From contig NZ_CADEFR010000004.1 in assembly GCF_902826655.1 (NCBI RefSeq), positions 99,291 to 163,290 on the forward strand: a stretch of DNA of 64,000 nucleotides. Direction: 5' to 3'. Positions 8,788-17,966 of this stretch are shown here, piece after piece. Position 1 is the stretch's first letter, and each line of letters starts with the position of its first letter. The position numbers and the translations under genes are program-made. This stretch comes from an uncultured Methylibium sp. (GTDB lineage: Bacteria > Pseudomonadota > Gammaproteobacteria > Burkholderiales > Burkholderiaceae_C). A model generated the notes under the pieces. The model did no database searches. It saw only the letters and a list, made by a program, of their open reading frames with translations, and had not been told where the DNA came from.

Positions 8788-10295
8788 AGACCGCCCTGAT
8801 GGTCTGGGGTGCGAGCAGCGGCGCCGGCAAGAGTCTGCTCGCGACAGCACTGTGCCGCTGGGCCGCGCGCGAGGGCCTGGACGTGGCGCCGTTCAAGGCC
8901 CAGAACATGAGCAACAACGCCCGCGTCGTGCCGCTGGCCGCGCACGGATCGGACGCGGAAGTGGGCGAGATCGGCTCGGCCCAGTACTTCCAGGCGCTGG
9001 CCGCCCGTGCGGCGCCGCAGGTGGACATGAACCCCGTGCTGCTCAAGCCCGAGCGCGACACGGCCAGCCAAGTGGTGGTGCGGGGCCGGGTCGACGCCGC
9101 GCTGTCGCGCATGCCCTGGCGCGAACGCAGCGCCCGGCTGGCACGGGCCGCGCGCGAGAGCTTCGATCGCCTGGCCGCGCGGCATGAGGTTCTGGTGATC
9201 GAGGGCGCCGGCTCGCCGGCGGAGATCAACCTCGCGCCGCAGGACTATGTCAACCTCGGCACGGCACGCTGGGCACGCGAGATCGCCACCCTGCGGGCAC
9301 TGCTGGTGGTGGACATCGACCGCGGCGGCGCTTTCGCCCACCTGCACGGCACCTGGGCGCTGCTGCCCGACGACCTGCGCACCAGTCTTGCCGGGTTCGT
9401 GCTCAACAGGTTCCGCGGCGATGCGGTACTGCTGGCACCCGGGCCCGAGCGATTGCAGGCGCTGACCGGCGTGCCAGTGCTGGGCGTGCTGCCGATGAAC
9501 CGCGACCACGGGCTGCCGGAGGAGGACGGGCTGTACGGCGCGGCGTCGGGCCCGGCCGGTGGCCTGCGCGTGGCCATCGTCGCCTGGCCGCAGCTGAGCA
9601 ACCTCGACGAATTCCAGCCACTGGCCGCTGTGGCATCGGTACGCTGGGTGCGCAGCGCGGGCGACCTGGACGGTGCCGATTGGATCGTGCTGCCCGGCTC
9701 CAAGCAGGTCAGCGGCGACCTCGCCTGGCTGAAGGCGCAGGGCCTGGACGCCGCCATCGTGCGGCATGCACGCGCCGGGCGGCCGGTGCTGGGCATCTGC
9801 GGCGGCCTGCAGGCGCTGGGTGCCTTGCTCGACGACCCCGATGGCGTGGACGGAGAGGCCCATGGCCCGCTGCCGGGCCTGGGCCTGCTGCCGCTGGCCA
9901 CGCGCTATGCCGCGCCCAAGCGGCTGCGGGCCGCGCCGGTGCGCTTCGCGCATCTGGCCCACCCGTGGCAGGCGCTGTCATCTCAGCGCTGGGCCGCCTA
10001 CGAGATCCGCTGCGGACGCACACAGTCCATCGCAGGTGCCGCCTCCGCGGCCACGCTGGCGTTGCACGATGCCGAGGGCCTGCCGATCGGCTGGTCGGCC
10101 GCCGCGGACCCGGGGCAACCGGACCGGCACAACGTGCTCGGCATCGCCACCCACGGGCTGTTCGAGGACGCTGCGGTGCTGCGCGCCCTCTTCGGCCAGC
10201 AGGTGCGCACGCTCGACGCCACTTTCGACGGCCTGGCGGATTTCATCGACACCCATCTCGGCGCGGCCACGCTGCGCACACTCTTTCACTGCTGA
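8784..10295 (+). CDS. cobQ: Cobyric acid synthase (CobQ/CbiP)
   Basis: This 503-residue glutamine-dependent enzyme amidates the b, d, e and g side chains of adenosylcobyrinate a,c-diamide. The N-terminus has the P-loop-like MVWGASSGAGKSLL and the CobQ hallmark PFKAQNMSNNA. EGAGSPAEINL and DIDRGGAFAHL follow. The class I amidotransferase domain has its nucleophile in GICGGLQALG (about residue 337). Only three bases separate it from cobT. Confidence 0.96.
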   Translation: MKTALMVWGASSGAGKSLLATALCRWAAREGLDVAPFKAQNMSNNARVVPLAAHGSDAEVGEIGSAQYFQALAARAAPQVDMNPVLLKPERDTASQVVVRGRVDAALSRMPWRERSARLARAARESFDRLAARHEVLVIEGAGSPAEINLAPQDYVNLGTARWAREIATLRALLVVDIDRGGAFAHLHGTWALLPDDLRTSLAGFVLNRFRGDAVLLAPGPERLQALTGVPVLGVLPMNRDHGLPEEDGLYGAASGPAGGLRVAIVAWPQLSNLDEFQPLAAVASVRWVRSAGDLDGADWIVLPGSKQVSGDLAWLKAQGLDAAIVRHARAGRPVLGICGGLQALGALLDDPDGVDGEAHGPLPGLGLLPLATRYAAPKRLRAAPVRFAHLAHPWQALSSQRWAAYEIRCGRTQSIAGAASAATLALHDAEGLPIGWSAAADPGQPDRHNVLGIATHGLFEDAAVLRALFGQQVRTLDATFDGLADFIDTHLGAATLRTLFHC

Positions 10296-10298
10296 CCC

Positions 10299-11354
10299 AT
10301 GGATTCCGATTTCGACACCACCCTGCCGCTGCCCACTCTTGACCACGCCGCCCGTCCGCGTGTCCAGGCGGCGCTTGATGCCAAGACCAAGCCGCTGGGC
10401 GCACTGGGCCGGCTCGAATCGTTGGCCGTTCAGCTCGCGGTCGCGCTCGGCACCGGCCAGCCCGCCTTGCACGCGCCGCAGCTGGTGGTGTTCGCCGCCG
10501 ACCACGGCATCGCCGCGCGTGGCATCTCGGCCTATCCGGCCGAGGTGACGCGGCAGATGGTGCTGAACTTCCTGACCGGCGGTGCGGCCGTGTCGGTCCT
10601 GGCGCGTCAGCACGGCCTGGCCCTGACAGTGGCCGACTGCGGCGTCGCCGCCGAGTTCGAGGCTCACCCGATGCTGGCGCGGCTGAAGGTGGCCGGCGTC
10701 GAGCGAGGCACCGCCGATGCGAGCCGCGGCCCGGCGATGAGCGAGGCGCAATGCCGCACCGCCATCGTGCAGGGCCGCCGCCTCGTCGCGGCGCTGCCCG
10801 GCAACGTGCTGCTGCTGGGCGAGATGGGCATTGGCAACACCTCGGCGGCCGCCTTGCTGATGGCCCGCCTGACCGGCGCGCCGCTGCAGGTGTGCACCGG
10901 CCGTGGCACGGGTCTCGACGATGCGGGCCTCGCCGCCAAGCGCGCGGTGCTGGCCGAGGCACTGGAGGCCAACGCCCAGGCGACGCGGCCGCTGCAGGCC
11001 CTGGCCGCACTCGGTGGCCTGGAGATCGCAACCATGGTCGGCGCTGTGCAGCAGGCCGCGGCGGGCGGGCGCGTGATCGTGGTCGACGGCTTCATCACGA
11101 CAGCCGCCGTGGCAGTGGCGGCCGCGCTGCAGCCAGGGGTGCTCGCGCACTGCGTGTTCGCGCACCGTTCGCAGGAGACCGGGCACACGCACTGGCTGCA
11201 GCACCTGGGCGTCCAGGCCTTGCTGGACCTGGATCTGCGGCTTGGCGAAGGCTCGGGGGCCGCGCTGGTGTGGCCGCTGCTCGAATCCGCCTGCCGCGTG
11301 CTGGCCGAGATGGCCAGCTTCGCCACGGCCGGGGTCAGCCAGCGCACGCCATGA
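10299..11354 (+). CDS. cobT: Nicotinate-nucleotide--dimethylbenzimidazole phosphoribosyltransferase CobT
   Basis: This 351-residue enzyme makes alpha-ribazole phosphate from dimethylbenzimidazole and nicotinate mononucleotide. Family motifs visible are KPLGALGRLE near residue 30, VVFAADHGIAARGISAYP near 65-82, GEMGIGNTSAAALL near 170-183 and the HRSQETGHTHWL segment near 290. The catalytic glutamate of the family is expected near the C-terminus (LRLGEGSGAAL). It overlaps cobS by ATGA. Confidence 0.96.
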   Translation: MDSDFDTTLPLPTLDHAARPRVQAALDAKTKPLGALGRLESLAVQLAVALGTGQPALHAPQLVVFAADHGIAARGISAYPAEVTRQMVLNFLTGGAAVSVLARQHGLALTVADCGVAAEFEAHPMLARLKVAGVERGTADASRGPAMSEAQCRTAIVQGRRLVAALPGNVLLLGEMGIGNTSAAALLMARLTGAPLQVCTGRGTGLDDAGLAAKRAVLAEALEANAQATRPLQALAALGGLEIATMVGAVQQAAAGGRVIVVDGFITTAAVAVAAALQPGVLAHCVFAHRSQETGHTHWLQHLGVQALLDLDLRLGEGSGAALVWPLLESACRVLAEMASFATAGVSQRTP

Positions 11355-12154
11355 CGATGCTGGTGCGAGAGCTGAGGCTCTTCCTGCTGGCGCTGCAGTT
11401 CCTGACCCGCGTGCCGGTGCCGGCCTGGGTCGGCTTCGACGCAGCGCTGATGCGGCACGCCGTTCGCCACTTCCCGCTCGTGGGCGTGCTGATCGGGGCA
11501 TTCGGCGCCTGCATCGCACTGGCCGCGAACCGGTTCTGGCCACCGACCGTGGCGGCCGCATTGGCGCTTGCCGGTACCGTGTGGCTCACCGCGGCCTTCC
11601 ACGAGGATGGCGTGGCCGATACCTTCGACGCGCTGCTGGGTACCGCTTCGCGCGAGAAGGCGCTGGCGATCATGACGGATTCGCGCATAGGCACCTACGG
11701 CGCCGTGGCCCTGGTGCTGTCGCTCCTGCTGCGCGTGCTGTTGCTGGCCGAGCTGATGGCGCGCGATCAGGCGGCAGCCGCAGTCATCCTGATCGCAGCC
11801 CATGCGGGCGGTCGCAGCGCTGCGGTGGCGTTGATGGCGGCCCTGCCCTATGCGCGCACTGAGGAGGGCGATGCAGCGCAGGCCAAGGCGGGCAGCGTGG
11901 CGCGCGACGTGCACGGCATCGACGCAGCATGGGCTGTCGCCGTCGGCCTGCTCGCGCTGGGGTTCGCGGCCTGGACCCAGGCACCGACGATCGCGGCGGG
12001 TGCCTCACTACTGGCGCTGGGCGGCATGGTCCTCATGTTGCGCCGCTGGCTTCGACATCGCTTGGGTGGCTACACCGGCGACACTCTGGGCGCCGCCGAA
12101 CAGCTCGGCGAGGTCGCCATCCTGCTGTCGTTCGCCGCGTCGGCGTGGCGATGA
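11351..12154 (+). CDS. cobS: Adenosylcobinamide-GDP ribazoletransferase (cobalamin synthase CobS)
   Basis: This 267-residue polytopic membrane protein joins AdoCbi-GDP and alpha-ribazole phosphate. The N-terminus FLLALQFLTRVPVP, followed by FPLVGVLIGAF, is typical. The acidic metal-binding cluster is present in FHEDGVADTFDALLG (about residues 80-94), followed by DSRIGTYGAVALVL. It starts on the cobT stop and its own stop overlaps cobC, so translation of the three is probably coupled. Confidence 0.95.
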   Translation: MTMLVRELRLFLLALQFLTRVPVPAWVGFDAALMRHAVRHFPLVGVLIGAFGACIALAANRFWPPTVAAALALAGTVWLTAAFHEDGVADTFDALLGTASREKALAIMTDSRIGTYGAVALVLSLLLRVLLLAELMARDQAAAAVILIAAHAGGRSAAVALMAALPYARTEEGDAAQAKAGSVARDVHGIDAAWAVAVGLLALGFAAWTQAPTIAAGASLLALGGMVLMLRRWLRHRLGGYTGDTLGAAEQLGEVAILLSFAASAWR

Positions 12155-12705
12155 ACGGGCTGCGGCTGCACGTATGGCGACACCCGTCCGCGATCGGGGC
12201 GGAAGGCCGGTGCATCGGGCGGACGGATCTGCGCGTCGATGCCCGGCGTGCGAAGCGGCTGGCGCACCGAGTCCGCGCCTTCGCCCGACTGCATGGCCTG
12301 CCGCATATCGTCGTCACGTCGCCATTGAAACGCTGCCGCGCGGTCGGTCGCTGGCTGTCGCGCTGGGGCTGGGAACACTGGATCGACCCAGCGCTCATCG
12401 AAGTGAGCTTCGGTGAGTGGGACGGACAACCCTGGACGGCTGTGGCGCCCGAGGCGATCGATGCCTGGTGCGCCGACTTCGTGGACCACGCCCCGGGCGG
12501 CGGCGAGCCCGTCGCATCGGTGCTGCAGAGAGTGCAGTCCTTCGACCCCGGCGATGCACGGCTGCTGGTCACGCACGGAGGCTGGCTATGCGCCGCGCTG
12601 TGGGTGCGCGATCAAGGTGGCGCGCGGCCGAAGAGCGAGCGGTGGCCGGCTCCGCCGCGCCACGGGCAACGGATCGACCTCGAATGGCAGCGGATCGCAC
12701 GATGA
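12151..12705 (+). CDS. cobC: Alpha-ribazole phosphatase-like histidine phosphatase (CobC)
   Basis: This 184-residue protein belongs to the histidine phosphatase (phosphoglycerate mutase-like) superfamily. The catalytic motif is RHP rather than the usual RHG (residues 10-12), so the phospho-accepting histidine is kept. TSPLKRC, the acidic EVSFGEWDGQPW and the second histidine in LLVTHGGWL are all present. By position it should dephosphorylate alpha-ribazole or adenosylcobalamin phosphate. It is the last gene of the operon with a known cobalamin role. Confidence 0.88.
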   Translation: MNGLRLHVWRHPSAIGAEGRCIGRTDLRVDARRAKRLAHRVRAFARLHGLPHIVVTSPLKRCRAVGRWLSRWGWEHWIDPALIEVSFGEWDGQPWTAVAPEAIDAWCADFVDHAPGGGEPVASVLQRVQSFDPGDARLLVTHGGWLCAALWVRDQGGARPKSERWPAPPRHGQRIDLEWQRIAR

Positions 12706-13430
12706 GTCGCGCCGACCAGAATGCGGCCGCGAAGGCACCAGTGCGCGACTTCACGATCGCGAGCCAGCAAAGAGACTTTTCCGAGTGGCACCTGGGCCGG
12801 CCCCTTTTCGCGGTATGGGCCCTCGCGCTGGAGGATCCAGCTCTGGACGTGCGCCTCAGACAGGTTCGAACCGCCCTCGACGGCCTGCTGCTACGCGGCT
12901 ACGAGCGGCAGCCGCACATCACCCTGCACGTGTGCGGCTTCCCCACGACGACGGCACGCCGGAACGATGACTTCGCGGTCGACGAAATCAAGGTGCAGAT
13001 CGACGCTCTGGTCCAGTCGGATATCGCCGCGTTCGACGTGCACGTCAGCGAGCCGTTCACGTTCACGTCCGCCGCATGCCTCTCGGTCGAGGCTGCTGCG
13101 GGCAGCTTGACCGGCATTCGATCCATCTGGGAACGGGCCGCGCCGACCTGGGACAGGACACACTATGTGCCGCACGTCACCGCCGGCCTCTATGCCGGCG
13201 CGTGGCCGTTGGCCGAGATCGAGGCGCGCCTGCGTTCGATTCCGCGCCCATCCCCCGTTGCGCTGCGAATCAGTTCGGTCGACTGGATGTGCTACGAGAG
13301 CGCCCGGATTGCCGGCCCCCTGCGAACCCTGATTCGATTCGATCTCGAGCGCCGGCAGGCGCATGTCGTCGACGGCAAGCGGCTGCGACAAACGTTCGGA
13401 CAGGGAGCAGGTCAACTCGAGCAGGCATGA
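12702..13430 (+). CDS. 2H phosphoesterase / 2'-5' RNA ligase-like protein
   Basis: This 242-residue protein carries two HxTx-type motifs, HITLHV (about residues 69-74) and HVTAGLY (about 158-164). These are the paired catalytic histidines of the 2H phosphoesterase superfamily (LigT/CPDase). Such enzymes hydrolyse 2',3'-cyclic nucleotides or other cyclic phosphates. The ATG overlaps the cobC stop, so it is co-transcribed with the cobalamin genes. A role on a nucleotide-loop or RNA phosphate is possible, but its substrate cannot be read from the sequence. Confidence 0.75.
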   Translation: MSRADQNAAAKAPVRDFTIASQQRDFSEWHLGRPLFAVWALALEDPALDVRLRQVRTALDGLLLRGYERQPHITLHVCGFPTTTARRNDDFAVDEIKVQIDALVQSDIAAFDVHVSEPFTFTSAACLSVEAAAGSLTGIRSIWERAAPTWDRTHYVPHVTAGLYAGAWPLAEIEARLRSIPRPSPVALRISSVDWMCYESARIAGPLRTLIRFDLERRQAHVVDGKRLRQTFGQGAGQLEQA

Positions 13431-14137
13431 TCACCATGATTCCCTTCAAGTCCATGCTGGACGAGGCCGGGCTGAACCGGCAGCATATCTTCGATCTCGC
13501 ACGGCTCCCGCCGGACCTGCTTGCGCCGTTGGACCTTGGCGAGCACGAACGTCAGCTCATCCTCATCGGACACGCTGGGCGCCTCCTGTGGGAGCGCGTG
13601 CAGGAGCAGGCAACCGACCCGGTGCATCCGATCGACTCCTACTCGATAGGCGTGGTCGAGCAATGGGCAGCCCTTGCGCTGCCCCATGCGCGGATTCGCT
13701 TCGTCTACCCCAGGGGACTACCATCCAACCGGCACGTCGGTCTCCAGCGCCTCGGGACGCTCGCGGGTTGGCACCATCCATCCCCGTTCATGGCGGGCAT
13801 CGATGCCAGGTGGGGCAGCTGGTTTGCCTACCGCGCAGCGATCATCGTGGACTCGGAACTTCCGGCTTCACCGGTCGAAGACCACGGGCATCCATGCGTC
13901 GATTGCACCGCCAAGCCGTGCATCGGGACGTGCCCAGCGTCTGCGCTCGACTCGGGGACCATGGACACGAACGCCTGCCACCGCCAGCGGCTCTCGGAAG
14001 CCTCGCCCTGCGCGTACGCCTGCCCGGCGCGACAGGCCTGCCCTGTCGGCGTCGAGCACCGGTACGACAAGAGCCAGGTCCGGCACAGCGGGACTGGATC
14101 GCTCGCAGCCATAAGGCGCTTGCTGAAGCCGTCGTAA
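13427..14137 (+). CDS. 4Fe-4S double-cluster protein, QueG/CblC-like neighbourhood protein
   Basis: This 236-residue protein has a C-terminal ferredoxin-like cysteine array. It reads CVDCTAKPCIGTCP (C-x2-C-x4-C-x3-CP), then a lone cysteine in NACHRQR, then CAYACPARQACP. The spacing resembles epoxyqueuosine reductase (QueG) but is not identical. QueG is itself a cobalamin-dependent Fe-S enzyme, so a corrinoid reductase role is an inference from this resemblance and from operon position (ATGA overlap with the preceding gene). The N-terminal 150 residues show no motif I recognise. It is the last gene before the IS region. Confidence 0.65.
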   Translation: MITMIPFKSMLDEAGLNRQHIFDLARLPPDLLAPLDLGEHERQLILIGHAGRLLWERVQEQATDPVHPIDSYSIGVVEQWAALALPHARIRFVYPRGLPSNRHVGLQRLGTLAGWHHPSPFMAGIDARWGSWFAYRAAIIVDSELPASPVEDHGHPCVDCTAKPCIGTCPASALDSGTMDTNACHRQRLSEASPCAYACPARQACPVGVEHRYDKSQVRHSGTGSLAAIRRLLKPS

Positions 14138-14523
14138 CCGCGCCGACCGGACGCCAAGCAGAAGACGAAAGCCGCGGGACAATCCGCTTGAATCAGTTGC
14201 CCCACCGCGCTTCGCGCGACCCGCGACGCACGAAGCGGGCATCTAAAATTGCGCTGCGGCGTCCGGCACAGAGGTCCGTTTCACTTCAGACCGCGGTTGG
14301 CACAACCCGCGCCGGACGAGGCACTCAGAGTGCGTGTAAGCGATCGAGGCGCCGACCAGCGGAACCCATCAGGGACAGCGAGCTCGTCTCGCATCGGAAG
14401 TCCGGATGTACGGGTGCATTCTCTTCCTTCGTGCAGCAGCGCGCTGGTCGCTTGGCAAACCGAGGGCGTCCATGTACGCCCGGGGAACACAGCTTGCACT
14501 GAAGCGGCCCGGATAGTGAACAT
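14138..14523. other. Non-coding stretch after the cobalamin operon
   Basis: About 390 bases with no convincing gene on either strand. Short open frames here have no recognisable motif and no ribosome binding site. This is the boundary between the cobalamin operon and IS-rich DNA. I saw no tRNA fragment in it. Confidence 0.6.
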
Positions 14524-14549
14524 GTGTCCGCGACAGGAGAGGCGGACAC
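14524..14549. repeat. Inverted repeat just before the IS66-type tnpA remnant
   Basis: GTGTCCG at 14524-14530 is matched by CGGACAC at 14543-14549 with 12 bases between them. The second arm abuts the GTG start of the tnpA-like frame, and the loop contains its purine-rich AGGAGAGG. The hairpin could mask that ribosome binding site or be part of the IS end. Confidence 0.55.
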
Positions 14550-14948
14550 GTGAACACTTACGGGGTGGATCTGATGGGTCGTCGGCGCCGACGCCGACAC
14601 AGCGCCGAGTTCAAGGCGACGGTGATCGAGGAATGCCTGAGGCCGGGCGTCTCGATCACCGCAGCGGCGCTGGCACACAGCCTGAACGCCAACGTGCTGA
14701 GCAAGTGGGTGACCGACGCCGAGCACAAGGAGCCGGTGCTGCACCCTCGTGTTGCGAAGCCATTGGCCTTGATCGAAGCGACGACGGTGCCACGGACCTG
14801 GCGAACTGCAAGAGCGTTGTCTCCGCCTTCTTCTTTCGCAACGCTTGGATATGTCCCACAGGCGGCGAAGTCATTATCCGGACCGGACAGCGCGCTTGCC
14901 TGCGATTTGTCCGCCGGGGCCGTAGTTCCCGCGCCTGCCACCCTCTAG
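14550..14948 (+). pseudogene. IS66-type TnpA remnant
   Basis: The frame starts at GTG and its first about 60 residues match the IS66 OrfA (TnpA) helix-turn-helix pattern: RRRRRRHSAEFKATVIEECL, PGVSITAAALAHSLN and NVLSKWV. After about residue 75 the sequence no longer looks like a transposase and no TnpB or TnpC follows. It is therefore a truncated piece of an IS66-family element. It separates the cobalamin operon from the membrane protein gene at 15051. Confidence 0.7.
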
Positions 14949-15050
14949 AGTCGCGACCGCGGGCAGCCCCGATCGAAAGTTCAGCAGGACCGTCGATATG
15001 GGAGCGATTGCTCCGCCGAGTCGAGCGTCGCACGAATAGGAGACAACCTC

Positions 15051-16169
15051 ATGGACACGCAAACGCAGCAGAAGCCTCCCTTCGGCCTGCAACTCGGACC
15101 TGTCACTTTCTCGGTGATGAGCCTGTTGGTCATTGCGGTGGGCAGCTACCTGATCTGGGCCCTACTCGCCGACCCGTCCCGAGCGGTATGGAAGACCTAT
15201 CCGCAGCCGTTCGGCGTGGTGCTGTTCTGGTCGATCCTGTTCGTCGTGTTCTTCGGCTTTCTTGGGCAGCTGTGGGGCCTCGGTCACTTGCCTCAGCCGA
15301 TCGGCGGCGTGACGTGGTTCATGCTCGCGACCGCGTTGGCGGTGGTCGTCCCGAGCGTCCTGCTGCACGGCTACGGGGCCCTGGACCCCGCCTTCGACAT
15401 CGGCAAGGGCGGCTATACCGCGACGACGATGATCGTCCTCATCGGCTTCTACACCTGGGGCATCCTCGGCACGAGCATGGGGCATTGGCCCTGGGTCGAC
15501 CTGGGGCTCAAGCAGCCGTGGGTCGGCATCGGCGGCTTTCTCTTCGGCTTCGTGCTCACCTTCTTGGGCTACCTGGTGCTGATCTATCCGAACCTCGCCA
15601 GCTGGACATCGCCGGAACGAACCGTGCTGCCGCTGACGACCGTCATCGGCTGGTTCTACAGCGTGATCGTGTCGTGGCTCACCACGTTCCTCATCCTGGA
15701 CAACTGGCCATGGAGCACGCTCGGGTCACGGGCGAAGACCGCGCTCGCCGCCTTGGTCGGCAACTTCATCATCGGCACCGCCATTTACTTCTTCCTTCTG
15801 GCGTTGCTCAAAGGCTTCCTGATGCCGGTGGAAGCGCAGACGGCGCTCGGCGCCGCGATCAACATCTGGCCGGCGCACCTGGGCGTGTTCATGTCGTTCT
15901 GGCTGATCTTCTGGGCCAACGTGGCGGGCAACCCTCCGCTCAATCTCGGTCCGGCGGCCAACAGAGTGGTGCGCCTCGTCGTCACGTTCGGCCTGGCCGT
16001 CGCCACGTTCGTGGGCTACACGCGGTGGTTCGCGGTCCAGGTCCTCAACGAGAAAGAAATCTCCCCAGGCTTCGGTGGCGACCCGCTGACCTGGGTCGAC
16101 TTGATGATCTACGTCATGCTGGTCTATGTCATCTACTTTGGCTCTTACGGCCTCAACCGAAAGACCTGA
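15051..16169 (+). CDS. Polytopic membrane protein, unrecognised family
   Basis: This 372-residue protein has about ten hydrophobic segments rich in W, F and G, separated by short loops (for example SVMSLLVIAVGSYLIWALL and VVLFWSILFVVFFGFLGQLW near the N-terminus). No signal cleavage site, ATPase motif or obvious redox motif is visible. A ribosome binding site (AGGAGACAAC) lies 4 bases before the ATG. I do not recognise the family. It is the only intact gene between two groups of broken IS elements. By location it may be a carrier for a substrate of the catabolic genes, but that is a guess. Confidence 0.75.
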   Translation: MDTQTQQKPPFGLQLGPVTFSVMSLLVIAVGSYLIWALLADPSRAVWKTYPQPFGVVLFWSILFVVFFGFLGQLWGLGHLPQPIGGVTWFMLATALAVVVPSVLLHGYGALDPAFDIGKGGYTATTMIVLIGFYTWGILGTSMGHWPWVDLGLKQPWVGIGGFLFGFVLTFLGYLVLIYPNLASWTSPERTVLPLTTVIGWFYSVIVSWLTTFLILDNWPWSTLGSRAKTALAALVGNFIIGTAIYFFLLALLKGFLMPVEAQTALGAAINIWPAHLGVFMSFWLIFWANVAGNPPLNLGPAANRVVRLVVTFGLAVATFVGYTRWFAVQVLNEKEISPGFGGDPLTWVDLMIYVMLVYVIYFGSYGLNRKT

Positions 16170-16469
16170 CGGCGGCGCTACGGTCGCGGTCGAGCCGACG
16201 CGAGGCGCCGCCGAGGAACGCAAGGGTCGAGCGAGCGGATCGCAAGCGCCATGAGGATCCGCTGCAGGCTTCGGCATGCGCGGCGCGCAGATGCGCAACG
16301 CACGCTGCGACAGCGTACCCCGCTCGACAGGTGGCGAGCGTCGAGCCTCCGGGCCGGGAAGTTTGGCACGTCCTTTTCGCGAAGCCCGGGATCGTCGGAA
16401 AGCGGCCTAGGGAAGGTCTGCAAAGCCCGGTGCCGATCCGCATAGTGTGATTGGGCCTCCGATGCGACG
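16170..16469. other. Non-coding stretch before the IS5 remnant
   Basis: Three hundred bases between the membrane protein stop and the IS5-type transposase remnant. Open frames on either strand are short and compositionally typical of high-GC shadows. I see no gene, RNA or clear terminator here. Confidence 0.5.
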
Positions 16470-17036
16470 ATGGCGACCATGAAGCAACTCGGACTTGGCC
16501 TGAACCTTTCGACCAGGAGGACGCGCAAGCGCGAGTGTCTCGACGAGATGGAACGCGTGGTGCCCTGGGGCGCACTGGTGCAGGTCGGTCGTGGAGCCGT
16601 ACTACCCGCGCTCCAAGACCGGCCGCCCGCCATTCGGCATCGAGACGATGCTGCGCATCCACTACCTGCAGTGGTTCGCGCTGTCGGACCCGGCGGCGGA
16701 AGAAGCGCTGCACGACATGCCGGTGTTCCGCGAGTTCGCCAAGCTCGAGGACGGTGTTGAGCGACTGCCCGACGAGACCACGATCCTGAGGTTCCGCCAC
16801 CTACTGGAGAAGCACGACCTGGCCACCGACATGCTGTGGGTCGTTAACGACATCTTGGCGGCCAAGGGCTTGGCAATGAAGCAGGGCACGGTGGTCGACG
16901 CCACGCTCGTCGCTGCGCCGAGTTCGACGAAAAACGCCGAAGGTCAGCGCGACCCAGAGATGCACCGGACCCGCAAGGGCAGGCAGGGGCATGAAGGCCC
17001 ACATCGGCATGGACGCGCACTCTGACCTGACTTTGA
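16470..17036 (+). pseudogene. IS5-family transposase, frameshifted and 3' truncated
   Basis: The N-terminus (MKQLGLGLNLSTRRTRKR, then DEMERVVPWGALVQ) is in one frame up to about 16590. The continuation EPYYPRSKTGRPPFG, then IETMLRIHYLQWF and LPDETTILRFRHLLEKH, is in another frame up to about 16990. KAHIGMDAHSDL then appears in a third frame. These are consecutive parts of an IS5-family DDE transposase, so at least two frameshifts have broken it. It stops at about 17036, before the catalytic C-terminus. Confidence 0.85.
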
Positions 17037-17153
17037 CAGTTCCGGGGCACATGGCCCCGGTTCTGGCGCGTCGGGCTTGCGTAAGTCGTTGATTTGACTG
17101 GCCGTGGCGTCGTCGCTCGGCGCCAAATGCCTAGATACATGGATCGCCGTGTA

Positions 17154-17966
17154 GCCCTTGCTTTTCCGCGGCGATGCTGCCTACGCCGTGGGCACATGTA
17201 CCTGCGCGAATCCAAGCAGCGCCGCGCCGACGGCAGCACGGTGTCGTACCTGCAACTTGCCGAGAACGTGTGGGCGCCCGAGCGGCGGCGCTCCGAGACG
17301 CACGTGGTCTACAACTGCGGCCGCGCCGACGATCGTCGTGGGCATGGCCGTCACGCGCGAAGGCTTCCCGGTGCGACACTGGGTGTTCCCCGGCAACACG
17401 GTGGACGTGAGCACGGTGGCGCAGGTCAAGCGCGACTTGCGCGACTGGCAACTCACGCGTTGTCTGTTCGTCGGCGATGCGGGCATGGTCTCGGCGGCCA
17501 ACTTCAAGGCGCTGGCCGCTGGCGGCGGCAAGTACCTCATGTGCATGCCGATGCGTCGTGGCGACGCGCTGACCGAGCAGGTCCTCTCGCGCGCCGGCCG
17601 CTACCGCACCGTCAACGAGCGCTTGCAGATCAAGGAGGTCGTGATCGGTGATGGCGAGCGTCGTCTGCGCTACGTGGTGTGCTTCAACCCCGAAGAAGCC
17701 GCACGGCACCAAGCCCATCGCCGCCAGTTGCTTGACCACCTTGAAGCCGAACTGGCGGCGATGGGTGACGCCGCCCAGGATGTGCAGAGCAAGCGCGTGG
17801 CCGCGTTGCGCAGCTCCAGCCGCTATGGCAAGTACCTCACGCTTGGCGCCAGGGCCTTGCAGCTCGACGCCAAGGCGATCAAGGCCGCTGAGCACTACGA
17901 CGGCAAGTTCCTCGTGCACGGCAACGACGACACCCTCAGCGCCGAAGACATGGCGCTGGACTACAT
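17154..17966 (+). pseudogene. IS1634-family transposase fragment
   Basis: A frame from about 17290 contains VGMAVTREGFPVRHWVFPGN, LFVGDAGMVSAANF, and GGKYLMCMPMRRGD, which are typical of IS1634/IS4-like transposases. An N-terminal piece (MYLRESKQRRADG, then YLQLAENVW) is in a different frame at 17196-17330. The middle is deleted and the C-terminus is cut at about 17966, where a second IS5 remnant begins on the opposite strand. The copy is non-functional. Confidence 0.8.

Noticed and set aside
14138-14550. A duplicated tRNA-Val 3' end as left attachment site of the island
   Set aside because: I looked for the GGCGCGATTGGACTCGAAC-type sequence here and did not see it; a computed search could still find a diverged copy.
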